A DNA stretch of 55,658 nt from positions 1-55,658 of the forward strand of contig JACNKQ010000029.1 in NCBI GenBank assembly GCA_014381945.1, given 5' to 3'. Shown one piece after another: positions 17,232-25,328 of this stretch. A model generated the notes under the pieces. It was given only the letters and a program-made list of their open reading frames with translations. It was not told where the DNA came from and made no database searches. This stretch comes from Actinomycetota bacterium (lineage in GTDB: Bacteria; Actinomycetota; Acidimicrobiia; Acidimicrobiales; MedAcidi-G1). Numbering within the stretch: position 1 is the stretch's first letter; every line of letters starts with the position of its first letter. The position numbers and the translations under genes were made by a program.

Positions 17232-18332
17232 TCAGACGCCGCTCTTGTCGAACTGGTTCAGGTCGATGCCGAGGGCCTCCAGCGGCAACTGGGTCCTGTC
17301 GATCCTGTTCAGCCCTGCCCTCTCGCACCGGGCCAGGTACGAGGTGAAGATCTTGGTGGCCAGCATCGACTGCATTGGGAAGCCCCTGTCCTCGACGTGT
17401 TCGGTGCCGCCGGCCAGGAGTACGGCCAAGGCCGAGGAGAGGTCGGGTTGGGTGCCGAACTCCAGGAATACCTTCTCACCGTGGTCGAGGGCCTCGTGGA
17501 TCTCATCGGCCACGTCGGGATCGCCGGCGATGGCCTGGCGGATGTGCATCGTGCCGTAGGCGACGTGGCGGGCCTCGTCCTGCATCGAGAGCCTGAAGAT
17601 CTTCTTCTCGACATGTGTCGGGGCGATCAGCTCGCCCTGGCGGAACACGTCCAGGATGAAGCCCTCGCCCAGGAGGTGAAGCAGGGCGGAAGCCTGGGTG
17701 TAGGTCTTGGCCTCGAGGATGCTGCGCAGCAGGCTCTCGGAGCCGGCACGGGACATCAGCAGGCCGCCGCCGTTGGCGAGTGCCCGCTTCCGGAACACGT
17801 CGCTGTGGCGGGCCTCGTCCATGATCTGGGTTGCCAGGAACATCTTTGCCTCGAGGAAGTGGTGGTTCATGCGCCACATCCACTTGGCCGGCAGGTCGGT
17901 GGCGATCATCTCGATCTCGGTGAGCACCGTGCAGAGCTGACACATGGCGTGTTCGATGTCGGCGGGGAGTTCCTGCAGTTCGTTCCATGGGATGTCCCTT
18001 GTGGCGGACCACTGCCTGGCGACCGCCTCCTCGTAGAGCTCGACCACGTTGTCGGCCCAGACCTGGGACTTGTGGTTGAGGATGTAGCCCATGTCGGGGG
18101 TGTCCTCGTCGATATCGGCTCCGCGGGGCGCCATCGAGCGGAACGGTGGATCGTCGAGCACCTCGCCGTAGGCGCCGATGGCGATGTCCATCATGGTCAG
18201 GCCCCGGGGGCCCGGTACGGGCCGCATGCCCCACTCGGACTTCGCTCCCCGCAACCATGCCCAGTCGAGGGGTTGTCCCATCGGGGTCATCTCCGGGAGG
18301 TTCCGGGTGGTCTCGTCAGTGGCAAGTGCCAT
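17232..18332 (-). CDS. ferritin-like diiron-carboxylate protein, R2-like
   Basis: The 366-residue all-helical protein has two EARH motifs (residues 173-176 and 253-256), which supply Glu and His ligands. Two further carboxylates fit the pattern: Glu139 or Glu141 in TEIEMIA and Glu223 in LLGEGF. The VARQWSATRDIPW segment at 104-116 is typical of R2-like ligand-binding or oxygenase relatives rather than of ribonucleotide reductase, whose radical Tyr surroundings I do not see. Such proteins activate O2 for oxidation or desaturation. GAGGAG precedes ATG 18332. It heads the operon with the SCP2-like, zinc-knuckle and ferredoxin genes, and a flavin reductase is divergent. The substrate is unknown; a bound acyl chain is a reasonable guess. 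Confidence 0.8.
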   Translation of the reverse strand: MALATDETTRNLPEMTPMGQPLDWAWLRGAKSEWGMRPVPGPRGLTMMDIAIGAYGEVLDDPPFRSMAPRGADIDEDTPDMGYILNHKSQVWADNVVELYEEAVARQWSATRDIPWNELQELPADIEHAMCQLCTVLTEIEMIATDLPAKWMWRMNHHFLEAKMFLATQIMDEARHSDVFRKRALANGGGLLMSRAGSESLLRSILEAKTYTQASALLHLLGEGFILDVFRQGELIAPTHVEKKIFRLSMQDEARHVAYGTMHIRQAIAGDPDVADEIHEALDHGEKVFLEFGTQPDLSSALAVLLAGGTEHVEDRGFPMQSMLATKIFTSYLARCERAGLNRIDRTQLPLEALGIDLNQFDKSGV

Positions 18333-18366
18333 TGTGCTGCTCCTCGTTCGCCCGCATCCCCTTCTG

Positions 18367-18382
18367 GATAACGGTCGTTATC
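18367..18382. promoter_or_regulatory. palindrome in the diiron operon / flavin reductase intergenic region
   Basis: GATAACG and CGTTATC are perfect seven-base arms around GT, beginning 35 bp upstream of the diiron gene start. The size and symmetry fit a TetR/GntR-type operator over the diiron operon promoter. Confidence 0.55.
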
Positions 18383-18509
18383 GACGTTTGGACCAGTAGG
18401 CATCGGATTCATGGCAACCGGGTAGGGCATTAGGTCCCGAAATGGCAGGTCCTGGCAGGAGTGCATGTATGGTCGGACCCCGAAACGAGGCAGACGGGAG
18501 GAGAAGCAG

Positions 18510-18992
18510 GTGGATCCGGAAGCCAGGAAGACCGCCCTGCGTGCGATCAACTACGGGTTGTACGTCCTTACCGCCACCGATGGCGAGAACTACGGCGCGG
18601 GTGGCGCGAACTGGCTCACACAGGCCTCATTCGACCCGCCCCTCGTAGTTGCAGGCGTCAAGGCCGACAGCGGGTCAGCGTCGATCATCGAATCGACCGG
18701 AGGTTTCGCCGTGAACGTCCTGGGGGCTGACCAGTTGGACATCGGCAAGGCCTTCTTCCGGTCCACCTCCGTGGAGGGAGACCTGATCAACGGCCACCGG
18801 TTCGAACCCGGTCCGGCCACCGGCTCACCCCTTCTGGTGGAGTGTGCCTACTGGTTCGAGGCCCGGGTGACCGACACCGTGAGGCGCGGCGACCACACGG
18901 TCTTCGTGGCAGAGGTGGTCGAGGCCGGGGTTCGCGACGACTCGATGGTGCCACTGCTGCTCCGCGACACCGGAATGAACTACGGCGGCTGA
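18510..18992 (+). CDS. flavin reductase-like FMN-binding protein
   Basis: The 160-residue product matches the flavin reductase-like split-barrel domain: YGLYVLTATDGE, GGANWLTQASFDPPLVVAGV, GFAVNVLGADQ and a late HTVFVAEVVEAG. These proteins bind FMN and reduce it with NAD(P)H, or serve as reductase components of two-component oxygenases. GTG 18510 has a strong GGGAGGAG just upstream. The gene is divergent from the diiron cassette and tail-to-tail with the desaturase, so it may provide electrons to either system (inference). Confidence 0.85.
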   Translation: MDPEARKTALRAINYGLYVLTATDGENYGAGGANWLTQASFDPPLVVAGVKADSGSASIIESTGGFAVNVLGADQLDIGKAFFRSTSVEGDLINGHRFEPGPATGSPLLVECAYWFEARVTDTVRRGDHTVFVAEVVEAGVRDDSMVPLLLRDTGMNYGG

Positions 18993-19015
18993 CGGCGCCT
19001 ACTCGGGGAGCCGGA

Positions 19016-20068
19016 TCAGGAGCGGGCAGCCCGGTAGGAGAGCCATGTGCCCTCCTCGAAGTCGTAGAGCTTGCAGGTCCGGGTGCCCTCGACGAACTCG
19101 CGGATGCGCAACTTGCGGTCGATCGTGCGGTCGGGGAAGGCATCCCTGATGGCCCCGGCTGCCTCGGACAGGTGGTAGCAGGGGATGCGCATGTCGACAT
19201 GGTGGGGGGTGTGGAGGAAGATCCAGTGGAAGAAGACGTCCATCACCCGGGGGATCCGCAGGATGGTGGTGCCGTCGAGTTGTCCCTTCACCTTGGTCCA
19301 GCCGCGCCGGGTGTACCAGCGGATGTCCGGTGAGATGTGGTGCACGTAGACCGTCCAGCCGATGAGGAACGTGAACAGCAGGAACGGGATCACCAGCAGC
19401 TTGGTGATCATCCAGGCTGCCCCCGGGACGTCGCCCGAGCCCAGGCCGCCAAGGAATCCGGCACCGGTGGTCGCAGCCAGTAGTGCCAGGTAGAGCATGA
19501 TGCGGTCGCGTCGGATGGCGGCTACCCACTTGGCTGGCGGTTCCCGGTAGCGGATCATCTTGTTCCACCAGACCTCGCGCAGGTAGTAGGGGAGCGGACC
19601 GAGGGCCGACCACTCGACGCGGTGGCGCAGCCGTGCAAGCCGACCCATGCCCCGGTACTGCTCGACGGTGACCGGATGCCACACGAAGTCCATTCCCTGC
19701 CGGACCGTGTGGCCGTGGTGGATGCGGTTGTGTCCGAGCACCCACGCCTCGTAGATGTGGAAGGAGGGCACCAGCAGGAGGTGTCCGATTATCGAGTTGA
19801 GGCGGTTGCTGTCGGTCAGGACCCCGTGGGCGGCGTCGTGGCCCAGCACGAACAGGGCCGCCACGATCAGTCCTGCCAGGGGAAGCAGCGCCAGGGTCAC
19901 CCACCAGGCCGGGCTCAGGACCAGACCCGTGAGCACGAGTGCGTACAGGAGCAGGTCGCGGCCGACGAGGGAGAGACCTCTAGGGGTGGACCGCCGCCGG
20001 CAGGATGCCGGCACGACGTCGATGACTTCCTTGAGGGTCAGGACCGGTGTTTCCTGCGAGTTCGTCAT
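19016..20068 (-). CDS. membrane fatty-acid desaturase
   Basis: The 350-residue polytopic protein has the three histidine boxes of membrane diiron desaturases and hydroxylases: HDAAH (77-81), HNRIHH (113-118) and HTPHH near residue 285. Four to five hydrophobic segments surround them. It would act on acyl-lipids or acyl-CoA, or hydroxylate a related substrate. ATG 20068 (MTNSQ) is chosen; ATG 20128 (MAISFEMSF) is in frame, but its extra residues look unstructured. The nearby ferredoxin and flavin reductase could supply electrons (inference). Confidence 0.85.
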   Translation of the reverse strand: MTNSQETPVLTLKEVIDVVPASCRRRSTPRGLSLVGRDLLLYALVLTGLVLSPAWWVTLALLPLAGLIVAALFVLGHDAAHGVLTDSNRLNSIIGHLLLVPSFHIYEAWVLGHNRIHHGHTVRQGMDFVWHPVTVEQYRGMGRLARLRHRVEWSALGPLPYYLREVWWNKMIRYREPPAKWVAAIRRDRIMLYLALLAATTGAGFLGGLGSGDVPGAAWMITKLLVIPFLLFTFLIGWTVYVHHISPDIRWYTRRGWTKVKGQLDGTTILRIPRVMDVFFHWIFLHTPHHVDMRIPCYHLSEAAGAIRDAFPDRTIDRKLRIREFVEGTRTCKLYDFEEGTWLSYRAARS

Positions 20069-20188
20069 TGGCCTCGGTCGGGGTTCGGCGTCCAACGTGA
20101 ACGACATTTCGAACGATATTGCCATCTGGTCGGAGGGAGACGGTGACGGGGTGCCGTTGTGGCGTGACTGTTCGCACACGCTTCGCCC

Positions 20189-20210
20189 ACCCGCCGCACT
20201 GCCGGCGGGT
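20189..20210. other. hairpin in the desaturase / PEP-protein intergenic region
   Basis: ACCCGCCG and CGGCGGGT form an eight-base stem with a six-base loop (CACTGC). A second hairpin, CCGGGC-AGAGAA-GCCCGG, lies at 20290-20307 just before the ribosome site GGGGGA. Both lie in the probable leader of the gene at 20326; no regulatory family is recognised. Confidence 0.4.
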
Positions 20211-20325
20211 TGTCCCTCCCGCTGGGGACGTGCCTTCTCACTGTGGCACACTCCATGGCCTGCCGACGCTTGACGCCCGGCAGCAGAATCCGGGCAGAGA
20301 AGCCCGGCAGAACGGGGGATGACCG

Positions 20326-22077
20326 ATGGCCGAGCAGTACTTCCTGGGGACCGAGACCTCCGAGCGCTTTCCGCTCTGGACGCGGGCCAACGTCGGTGAG
20401 GTGTTCCCCGACCCGGTAGCCATGAGTTCGTTCGACTTCGCCTTCCTCAACGCCGACGGGATCCGCATGGCCGAACTGGGCTGGCGGGATGCATACGTGC
20501 GCCTCGGGGCGTTCTCCGAGGACGAGTTCGATCCGGACCGCCCGGTGATCCTTGGCGTATTCGGCGGCTACGCCTACCTGAACGCGTCGATCATGCGAGT
20601 CTTCGGCGAACGGGCACCCGGCCTGTCAGCCGCTGACATCGATGCCCAGTTTTTCGGGGTCCAGCCCGGCATACCCGACTACGAGCCACATCCTGACGAC
20701 GCCAGCCCTGAGGCCGAGGCCCGGATAGGCGCCACCTTCGGTTGGGCGCTGACCACCGACGGCCTTCCCGATGTGCTCGCCGACGAGGAGAAAGTCGATG
20801 CGTTGCGTGCCAGCCGGCCGGAGTTTGGCGCCATGGCCGACGGAGAGCTGCTGGGGTGGGCCGAAAGGGTCCTCGACGAAAGCTTCCGCCACCTGTTCAG
20901 CCAGCACCTGTTCGTCACCCTGTTGGCCACCCTGCCGGCGGGAATCATCACCGAGGTCAGCACGGCGCTCGGCCGCCCCCAGGATGCGCTCAAGCTGCTC
21001 GCCGGCCTGGGAGATGTCGAATCGGCGGCACCGTCGATGGCCATGTGGGAACTCGGACGGAAGGCTGCGGCCAGCGCAACCCTGACCCGGGAATTCGAAG
21101 CCGGGCTCGACAACCTCAACGGGCGCCTACGGGCGCTCGTCGGCGACGATGTTGCTGCCTTCAACACGGCCTTCGACGAGTTTCTATACGCCTATGGCTG
21201 CCGCGGGCCAAACGAGTGGGAGACCCGTTGTCCCACATGGGAGACCGAGCCGGACCTCGCACTTGCTGCGATCGACCGGATGCGTCTCTCGCCGGAGAGC
21301 GCAGCCCCAACCGGCAACCAGTCCCGGATGGCTACCGAACGGGAGCGCATCGGCGCCGAGATGTTCGAGATGCTGGCTGCTGATCCCGAGGCTCAGGGTC
21401 AGTTCGGCGCAGCGCTGGGTTCAGCCGGGGTGTTCATGCCCGGACGGGAACGCACCAAGACCAACTGCATCAAGTTGATCCACGAGGTCCGCATGGCCTA
21501 CCTGGAGTTCGGTAGGCGCATGGTCGAACGGGGCGTGTTCCCCGAGAAGACCAGCTACGGCATGGTCACGTTCGCCGAGGGTCATCGGTTGCTGGCTGAC
21601 CCCACCGGCTGGCGTGAGGTGATCGAAGAACGGAAGGCCGTGTTCGACGAGGCGAGCCAACTGCAGGAGCCGTTCGTCGTGTTCGGCGAGGCACCGCCCC
21701 TGTCCGCCTGGCCTCGACGCGACGCGGTCGAGTTCGAACTGCTGGGCGTCGGCGAGTCGATCCAGGGGATGCCCGGATGCCCGGGCGTGGCGCAGGGCCG
21801 GGCCCGGGTGGTGCTCGACAGCCACGACCCTACGGACTTCGACCCGGGCGACGTCCTCGTGGCGCCGCTGACCGACCCGTCGTGGACGCCGCTGTTCGTG
21901 CCGGCATCCGGGATCGTCGTCGACGTGGGTGCCCCGCTCAGCCACGCCATCATCGTCAGCCGTGAGTTGGGGGTCCCGTGTGTGGTGTCGGCCACCGACG
22001 CAACCAGGCGGATACCCGACGGGGCGCTGGTCGAGGTGAACGGTGAGACAGGGCAGGTCACGATCCTCGAGGTGTAG
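20326..22077 (+). CDS. PEP-utilising mobile-domain protein
   Basis: The 583-residue product ends in a phosphohistidine swivelling domain: GCPGVAQGRARVVLD opens it and GAPLSHAIIVSRELGVPCV carries the catalytic His. The preceding 450 residues have no PEP synthase ATP-grasp signature or PEP/pyruvate TIM barrel; they look helical and match the middle region of larger rifampin-phosphotransferase-like proteins. It probably needs a partner supplying the nucleotide-binding domain, or has a different chemistry. GGGGGA lies eight bases before ATG 20326. The partner is not in the window. Confidence 0.75.
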   Translation: MAEQYFLGTETSERFPLWTRANVGEVFPDPVAMSSFDFAFLNADGIRMAELGWRDAYVRLGAFSEDEFDPDRPVILGVFGGYAYLNASIMRVFGERAPGLSAADIDAQFFGVQPGIPDYEPHPDDASPEAEARIGATFGWALTTDGLPDVLADEEKVDALRASRPEFGAMADGELLGWAERVLDESFRHLFSQHLFVTLLATLPAGIITEVSTALGRPQDALKLLAGLGDVESAAPSMAMWELGRKAAASATLTREFEAGLDNLNGRLRALVGDDVAAFNTAFDEFLYAYGCRGPNEWETRCPTWETEPDLALAAIDRMRLSPESAAPTGNQSRMATERERIGAEMFEMLAADPEAQGQFGAALGSAGVFMPGRERTKTNCIKLIHEVRMAYLEFGRRMVERGVFPEKTSYGMVTFAEGHRLLADPTGWREVIEERKAVFDEASQLQEPFVVFGEAPPLSAWPRRDAVEFELLGVGESIQGMPGCPGVAQGRARVVLDSHDPTDFDPGDVLVAPLTDPSWTPLFVPASGIVVDVGAPLSHAIIVSRELGVPCVVSATDATRRIPDGALVEVNGETGQVTILEV

Positions 22078-22124
22078 GTACCGTGCAACTGGCGGCCGCT
22101 CCGGGGGTACCCTCCTCGCCCGAC

Positions 22125-22198
22125 GGACCGTTAGCTCAGTTGGCTAGAGCGCCCGCCTCACACGCGGGAGGTCACTGGTTCAAGTCCAGTACGGTCCA
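22125..22198 (+). tRNA. tRNA-Val (anticodon CAC)
   Basis: A complete cloverleaf is visible. The acceptor stem pairs GGACCGT with ACGGTCC, the D arm is GCTC...GAGC, the anticodon stem CCCGC/GCGGG holds loop CTCACAC (anticodon CAC), and the T arm is ACTGG-TTCAAGT-CCAGT. The discriminator is A, and CCA is not encoded. Confidence 0.97.
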
Positions 22199-22267
22199 CG
22201 CTCCTGCCTGTCCGGGCAGCAGGAACCGGCCTGCCGCCTGCAGATTCGTGTTGGCGCGTCGATCCGG

Positions 22268-23137
22268 TCAGGTGACCCGTCGCTGGGCCGCGTCGAGGGC
22301 ATCCCGGTTCCCGAACCCTGAAGTCCCGGCGCCTCCCCGCAGCACCGCCAGCGGGTCCTGGAGGTCGCCGACGTAGCCGAGGGCGTAGGCGCCCCTGCTC
22401 CAGCCCAGCAGGCGCAGCAGGTCGTCGTCGAGCCCGCAGGCGATCTCGGGAGGAACGGCCAGGTACTGGTTCTCCTCCTGACGCAGCCACGACAGGTTGT
22501 ACGTGAGGTTCACTCCGGAGCGGACCTTGGCGCTGCGGTTCGCACCACCTCCGTGGTAGACGCTCCCGGTGTAGAAGAGCACCGAGCCGCGGATCATCTC
22601 AGCTGCGACGGTGTCGTCCTGGGTGAACTGCAGGCGGTCCTCTGCGTGGTTGCTACCCGGGACCACCCGGGTGGCGCCGTTTTCCTCGGTGAAGTCGGTC
22701 AGCGCCCAGATGGTGTTGAGCTGTACCTCGTATCCGGCGGGGAAGGGGAAGAAGTCGAACGCCCACTGGTCGCGGTGGATCGGTTGCACCGGTTGGCCGG
22801 GACCGATCGAGATCACCTGTGTGAGGTGGACCTGGTAGCCGGCGGCGTGGGCGAGATGCCGGTCGCATGTTCCGAGCACCAGGGGGTGCATGAGCATCTC
22901 GCGTGCTGCGGTCGAGCGGGTGACGAGGGCCCCTGTGCGTCGGGTGGAGTGTCCTGTGAAGTCATCGGGTCCGGGTGCAGTGGTCTCGACGAAGGGGACG
23001 ATCTCGGACTCGAAGCGGTCCAACAGGGCCGGGTCGGCAAGGCCGTCGACGATCACGGCTCCGTGCTCCAACAGGGCACTCGCGACTGCGTCCGGCCCGT
23101 CGGTCGGCGAGAGGTGTGTGAGGGGGGCGGGGTTCAT
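22268..23137 (-). CDS. phytanoyl-CoA dioxygenase family protein
   Basis: The 289-residue product has the double-stranded beta-helix iron site of Fe(II)/2-oxoglutarate oxygenases: His121 and Asp123 (IHRDQW) and a distal His195 (VYHGGGANRS), with Arg201 or Arg206 for 2-oxoglutarate. PhyH relatives hydroxylate many substrates, from branched acyl-CoA to small molecules and natural products, so the substrate cannot be named. It is followed 28 bases upstream by a methyltransferase gene on the same strand, and the pair may act together. Confidence 0.85.
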   Translation of the reverse strand: MNPAPLTHLSPTDGPDAVASALLEHGAVIVDGLADPALLDRFESEIVPFVETTAPGPDDFTGHSTRRTGALVTRSTAAREMLMHPLVLGTCDRHLAHAAGYQVHLTQVISIGPGQPVQPIHRDQWAFDFFPFPAGYEVQLNTIWALTDFTEENGATRVVPGSNHAEDRLQFTQDDTVAAEMIRGSVLFYTGSVYHGGGANRSAKVRSGVNLTYNLSWLRQEENQYLAVPPEIACGLDDDLLRLLGWSRGAYALGYVGDLQDPLAVLRGGAGTSGFGNRDALDAAQRRVT

Positions 23138-23164
23138 CGGTTCGTTCCGTTCAGGAGGGCTGGT

Positions 23165-23869
23165 TCATGAGAGCCGGACCAGGATCGTGCCGGCCAGGCG
23201 GGTCCACCCCCGGCGGTGGACGAGCCGGCTGTAGGTGGTCGGCAGGAACCGCAGGCTGGGAGCGAAGTACGGGAAGAAGATGTTCGGCACCTCGATCATG
23301 CGGGCCTCCATGCGTTCGAACCCGGCGGTCTCGGCCAGCCTGCCCAGCCTGCGCAGCGTGTTGGCCCGGTAGGCCACTGCATGGTGGTAGTCGTCGTCGG
23401 ACCGGAGGAGCCGCAGCAGGGGTCGCTGGATGTGCAGGCGTGCAGCGAGCGCCGCACTGAATCCGAAGTAGTGGCGACGGTTGGGGGTGAGCAGGAAGAG
23501 GCTGCCCCCGGGTCGGACGGCACTACGAGCGGCGTTCAGAAAGGCGAGTGGCTCCCTGAGGTGTTCGATGACATAGCAGGCGGTGGCGGCGTCGAACGGC
23601 TCAAGCCTGTCGTCGGCGACGAACTCCTCGGCGGTGGCCTGTACAGCGTGGTCGAGGTGCGGGTTGGTGAGGACGGCCTCCTCGGGATCCACGCCGGTGA
23701 TCGTGTCGGCCACGGTTCGGAGTCGGAGCCCGTACGGGCTGTCGACGCCGCTACCGGCGCCGAGGTCGAGCAGCCGCGCTGCCGGGTGCTCGCCCACCCA
23801 CGAGATGAGGGACCCGTACTGGTCGACCGTGGGATCGAGGAGGACGGGTGCATCCGTGACCAGCGCCAT
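23165..23869 (-). CDS. class I SAM-dependent methyltransferase
   Basis: The 234-residue product has the SAM-binding glycine motif LLDLGAGSGVDS near residues 33-44, an acidic residue ending strand two (TGVDPEEA), and the late AVRPGGSLFLLTPN typical of methyltransferase family 11/12. The Tyr/Arg-rich tail could bind a lipid or small phenolic substrate. It overlaps the end of the thiamine pyrophosphokinase gene by one base and precedes the PhyH gene, suggesting one transcript from 25304 to 22268. The substrate is not recognisable. Confidence 0.8.
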   Translation of the reverse strand: MALVTDAPVLLDPTVDQYGSLISWVGEHPAARLLDLGAGSGVDSPYGLRLRTVADTITGVDPEEAVLTNPHLDHAVQATAEEFVADDRLEPFDAATACYVIEHLREPLAFLNAARSAVRPGGSLFLLTPNRRHYFGFSAALAARLHIQRPLLRLLRSDDDYHHAVAYRANTLRRLGRLAETAGFERMEARMIEVPNIFFPYFAPSLRFLPTTYSRLVHRRGWTRLAGTILVRLS

Positions 23870-24513
23870 CAGGCGTCCTCCCGGCCCGGTTGGACGACGA
23901 GGAGGGTGCCGCCGGTCAGGGTGATGGTGGCGGTTGTCTCGGTCATCAGGTTCGAGAGGCCTACGGCGACGCCGGGCGACATCGTGGCCGCGGCCAGGCG
24001 CCAGCGCAGGCCGGTGCTCGTCACGCCGGTGGCCGATCCACCGACGGCGAGGAGGCTGACCACATCTCCCGGCCGACCGTCGATCTGGAGGTGGTCGCGG
24101 ACGATCCAGGCCCTGGCGGCGTCGATCCGCAGGTCGATGCGCAGTCCGGACCAGCGGTCGCCGGCGCCGACCAGCAGGATCCCGAGCGCATGGTCGAGTC
24201 GCCCCGAGGCCGAGCCGACGATGGTGGCCGAGGTGGCTCCGGCGTCGAGTGCCGTGGCGAGCGCCAGTTCCAGGTCGGTTTCGTCCTTGTCGGTCGGGTG
24301 GCTCTCGATGAGCGTGCCGGCAGCCTCCAGACCGGCCAGGGTGTCGGGATAGATCGAATCGAGGTCGCCGACGACCACATCGACGACCAACCCCAGGGCC
24401 ATGGCGTGCTCGGCCCCCTGGTCTGCGGCGATGACCAGATCGGCTGCGGGCAGGTCGGCGATGCCGTCGGGCGGGTTTCCGCCGACGACCACGAGGGCGT
24501 GTCGGACGCTCAC
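23869..24513 (-). CDS. thiamine pyrophosphokinase
   Basis: The 214-residue product transfers pyrophosphate from ATP to thiamine. The three family motifs are present: GDLDS (49-53) for metal and ATP, TDKDETDLE (74-82), and SGRLDH (103-108). The C-terminal beta domain for thiamine follows. GTG 24513 (MSVRH) overlaps the stop of the ABC ATPase gene by four bases. The upstream open frame in this register is a shadow of the ATPase gene. This enzyme family is the only thiamine gene in the window. Confidence 0.88.
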   Translation of the reverse strand: MSVRHALVVVGGNPPDGIADLPAADLVIAADQGAEHAMALGLVVDVVVGDLDSIYPDTLAGLEAAGTLIESHPTDKDETDLELALATALDAGATSATIVGSASGRLDHALGILLVGAGDRWSGLRIDLRIDAARAWIVRDHLQIDGRPGDVVSLLAVGGSATGVTSTGLRWRLAAATMSPGVAVGLSNLMTETTATITLTGGTLLVVQPGREDA

Positions 24514-25304
24514 GATCCCGGTACCGGGCGGACCGTCCAACGGCCGGCCTCGCTGCTGAGCCGTAGGTCGAGTCCGTAGCAGTCCGACAGGGCCTCGTCC
24601 GTGAGTACCTGGTCGAGCGGCCCGGCGGCGGCGACTCGTCCTTCGGCCAGCATCAGGCAGTGGGTGAAGCCCGGTGGGATCTCCTCGACGTAGTGGGTGA
24701 CCAGCACCATGGGCGGGGTGTCGGGATCGGCGGTCAGTCCGGCAAGGGTGGCGACCAGGTCCTCGCGGCCTCCGAGGTCGAGGGCGGCCGTCGGCTCGTC
24801 GAGCAGCAGGATCTCCGGGTCGGCCATGAGCGTGCGTGCCAACAGCACCCGCTGGCGCTCGCCCGAAGAGAGCGTTCCGAAGGCATGGTCGGTCCGGTCG
24901 CCGCACCCCACCCGCTTGAGCAGCCCCCGGGCTCTCTCACAGTCGGCGTCGTCGTAGTCGTGCCACCATGGTTCGAGGGCTCCGAAGCGGGCCGTCATGA
25001 CCACGTCGGCGGCGTCGATGCCGGGTCGAAACGAGTCGGCCAGGGCCGAAGCTGCGTACCCGATTCGCCGGCGCAGGAGTCGGGTGTCGGCGCGGCCGAG
25101 CGTCTCGCCCAGGACGTGTACTGCACCCGACGAGGGGTGCAGGTGCAGGGCCGCCAGTCGAAGCAGCGTGCTCTTCCCGGAGCCGTTGGGGCCCAGCACC
25201 ACCCAGTCCTGGCCGGGTTCGACCCGCCAGTCGATCCGGTTGAGCAGCACGGTGTCGTCCCGCCGGACGGACACGTCTTCCAGGTGCAGCACGGGTTCGT
25301 TCAC
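24510..25304 (-). CDS. ABC transporter ATPase, orphan
   Basis: The 264-residue nucleotide-binding protein has Walker A GPNGSGKST, signature LSSGERQR, Walker B ILLLDEPTAALD and a switch His in LVTHYVEEI. No permease or binding protein is adjacent. TAGGGT ends seven bases before GTG 25304, a leaderless arrangement; a TTG at 25310 is in frame but lies inside that spacing. The combination with a four-base overlap to thiamine pyrophosphokinase could point to thiamine-related transport, but single-domain ATPases of this ModF-like type also act without a dedicated permease. Confidence 0.85.
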   Translation of the reverse strand: MNEPVLHLEDVSVRRDDTVLLNRIDWRVEPGQDWVVLGPNGSGKSTLLRLAALHLHPSSGAVHVLGETLGRADTRLLRRRIGYAASALADSFRPGIDAADVVMTARFGALEPWWHDYDDADCERARGLLKRVGCGDRTDHAFGTLSSGERQRVLLARTLMADPEILLLDEPTAALDLGGREDLVATLAGLTADPDTPPMVLVTHYVEEIPPGFTHCLMLAEGRVAAAGPLDQVLTDEALSDCYGLDLRLSSEAGRWTVRPVPGS

Positions 25305-25311
25305 GGCCAAA

Positions 25312-25317
25312 ACCCTA
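25312..25317 (-). promoter_or_regulatory. -10 element of the ABC ATPase-thiamine kinase operon
   Basis: On the minus strand TAGGGT is followed by seven bases and the GTG at 25304, within the 24-bp gap after the TauE-like gene. Confidence 0.45.
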
Positions 25318-25328
25318 CGAGAGTCCGC

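Noticed and set aside
17232-18332. Ribonucleotide reductase R2 subunit
   Set aside because: The ligand spacing fits the wider R2-like family, but I see no R2 radical-site pattern, and no R1 subunit is nearby.
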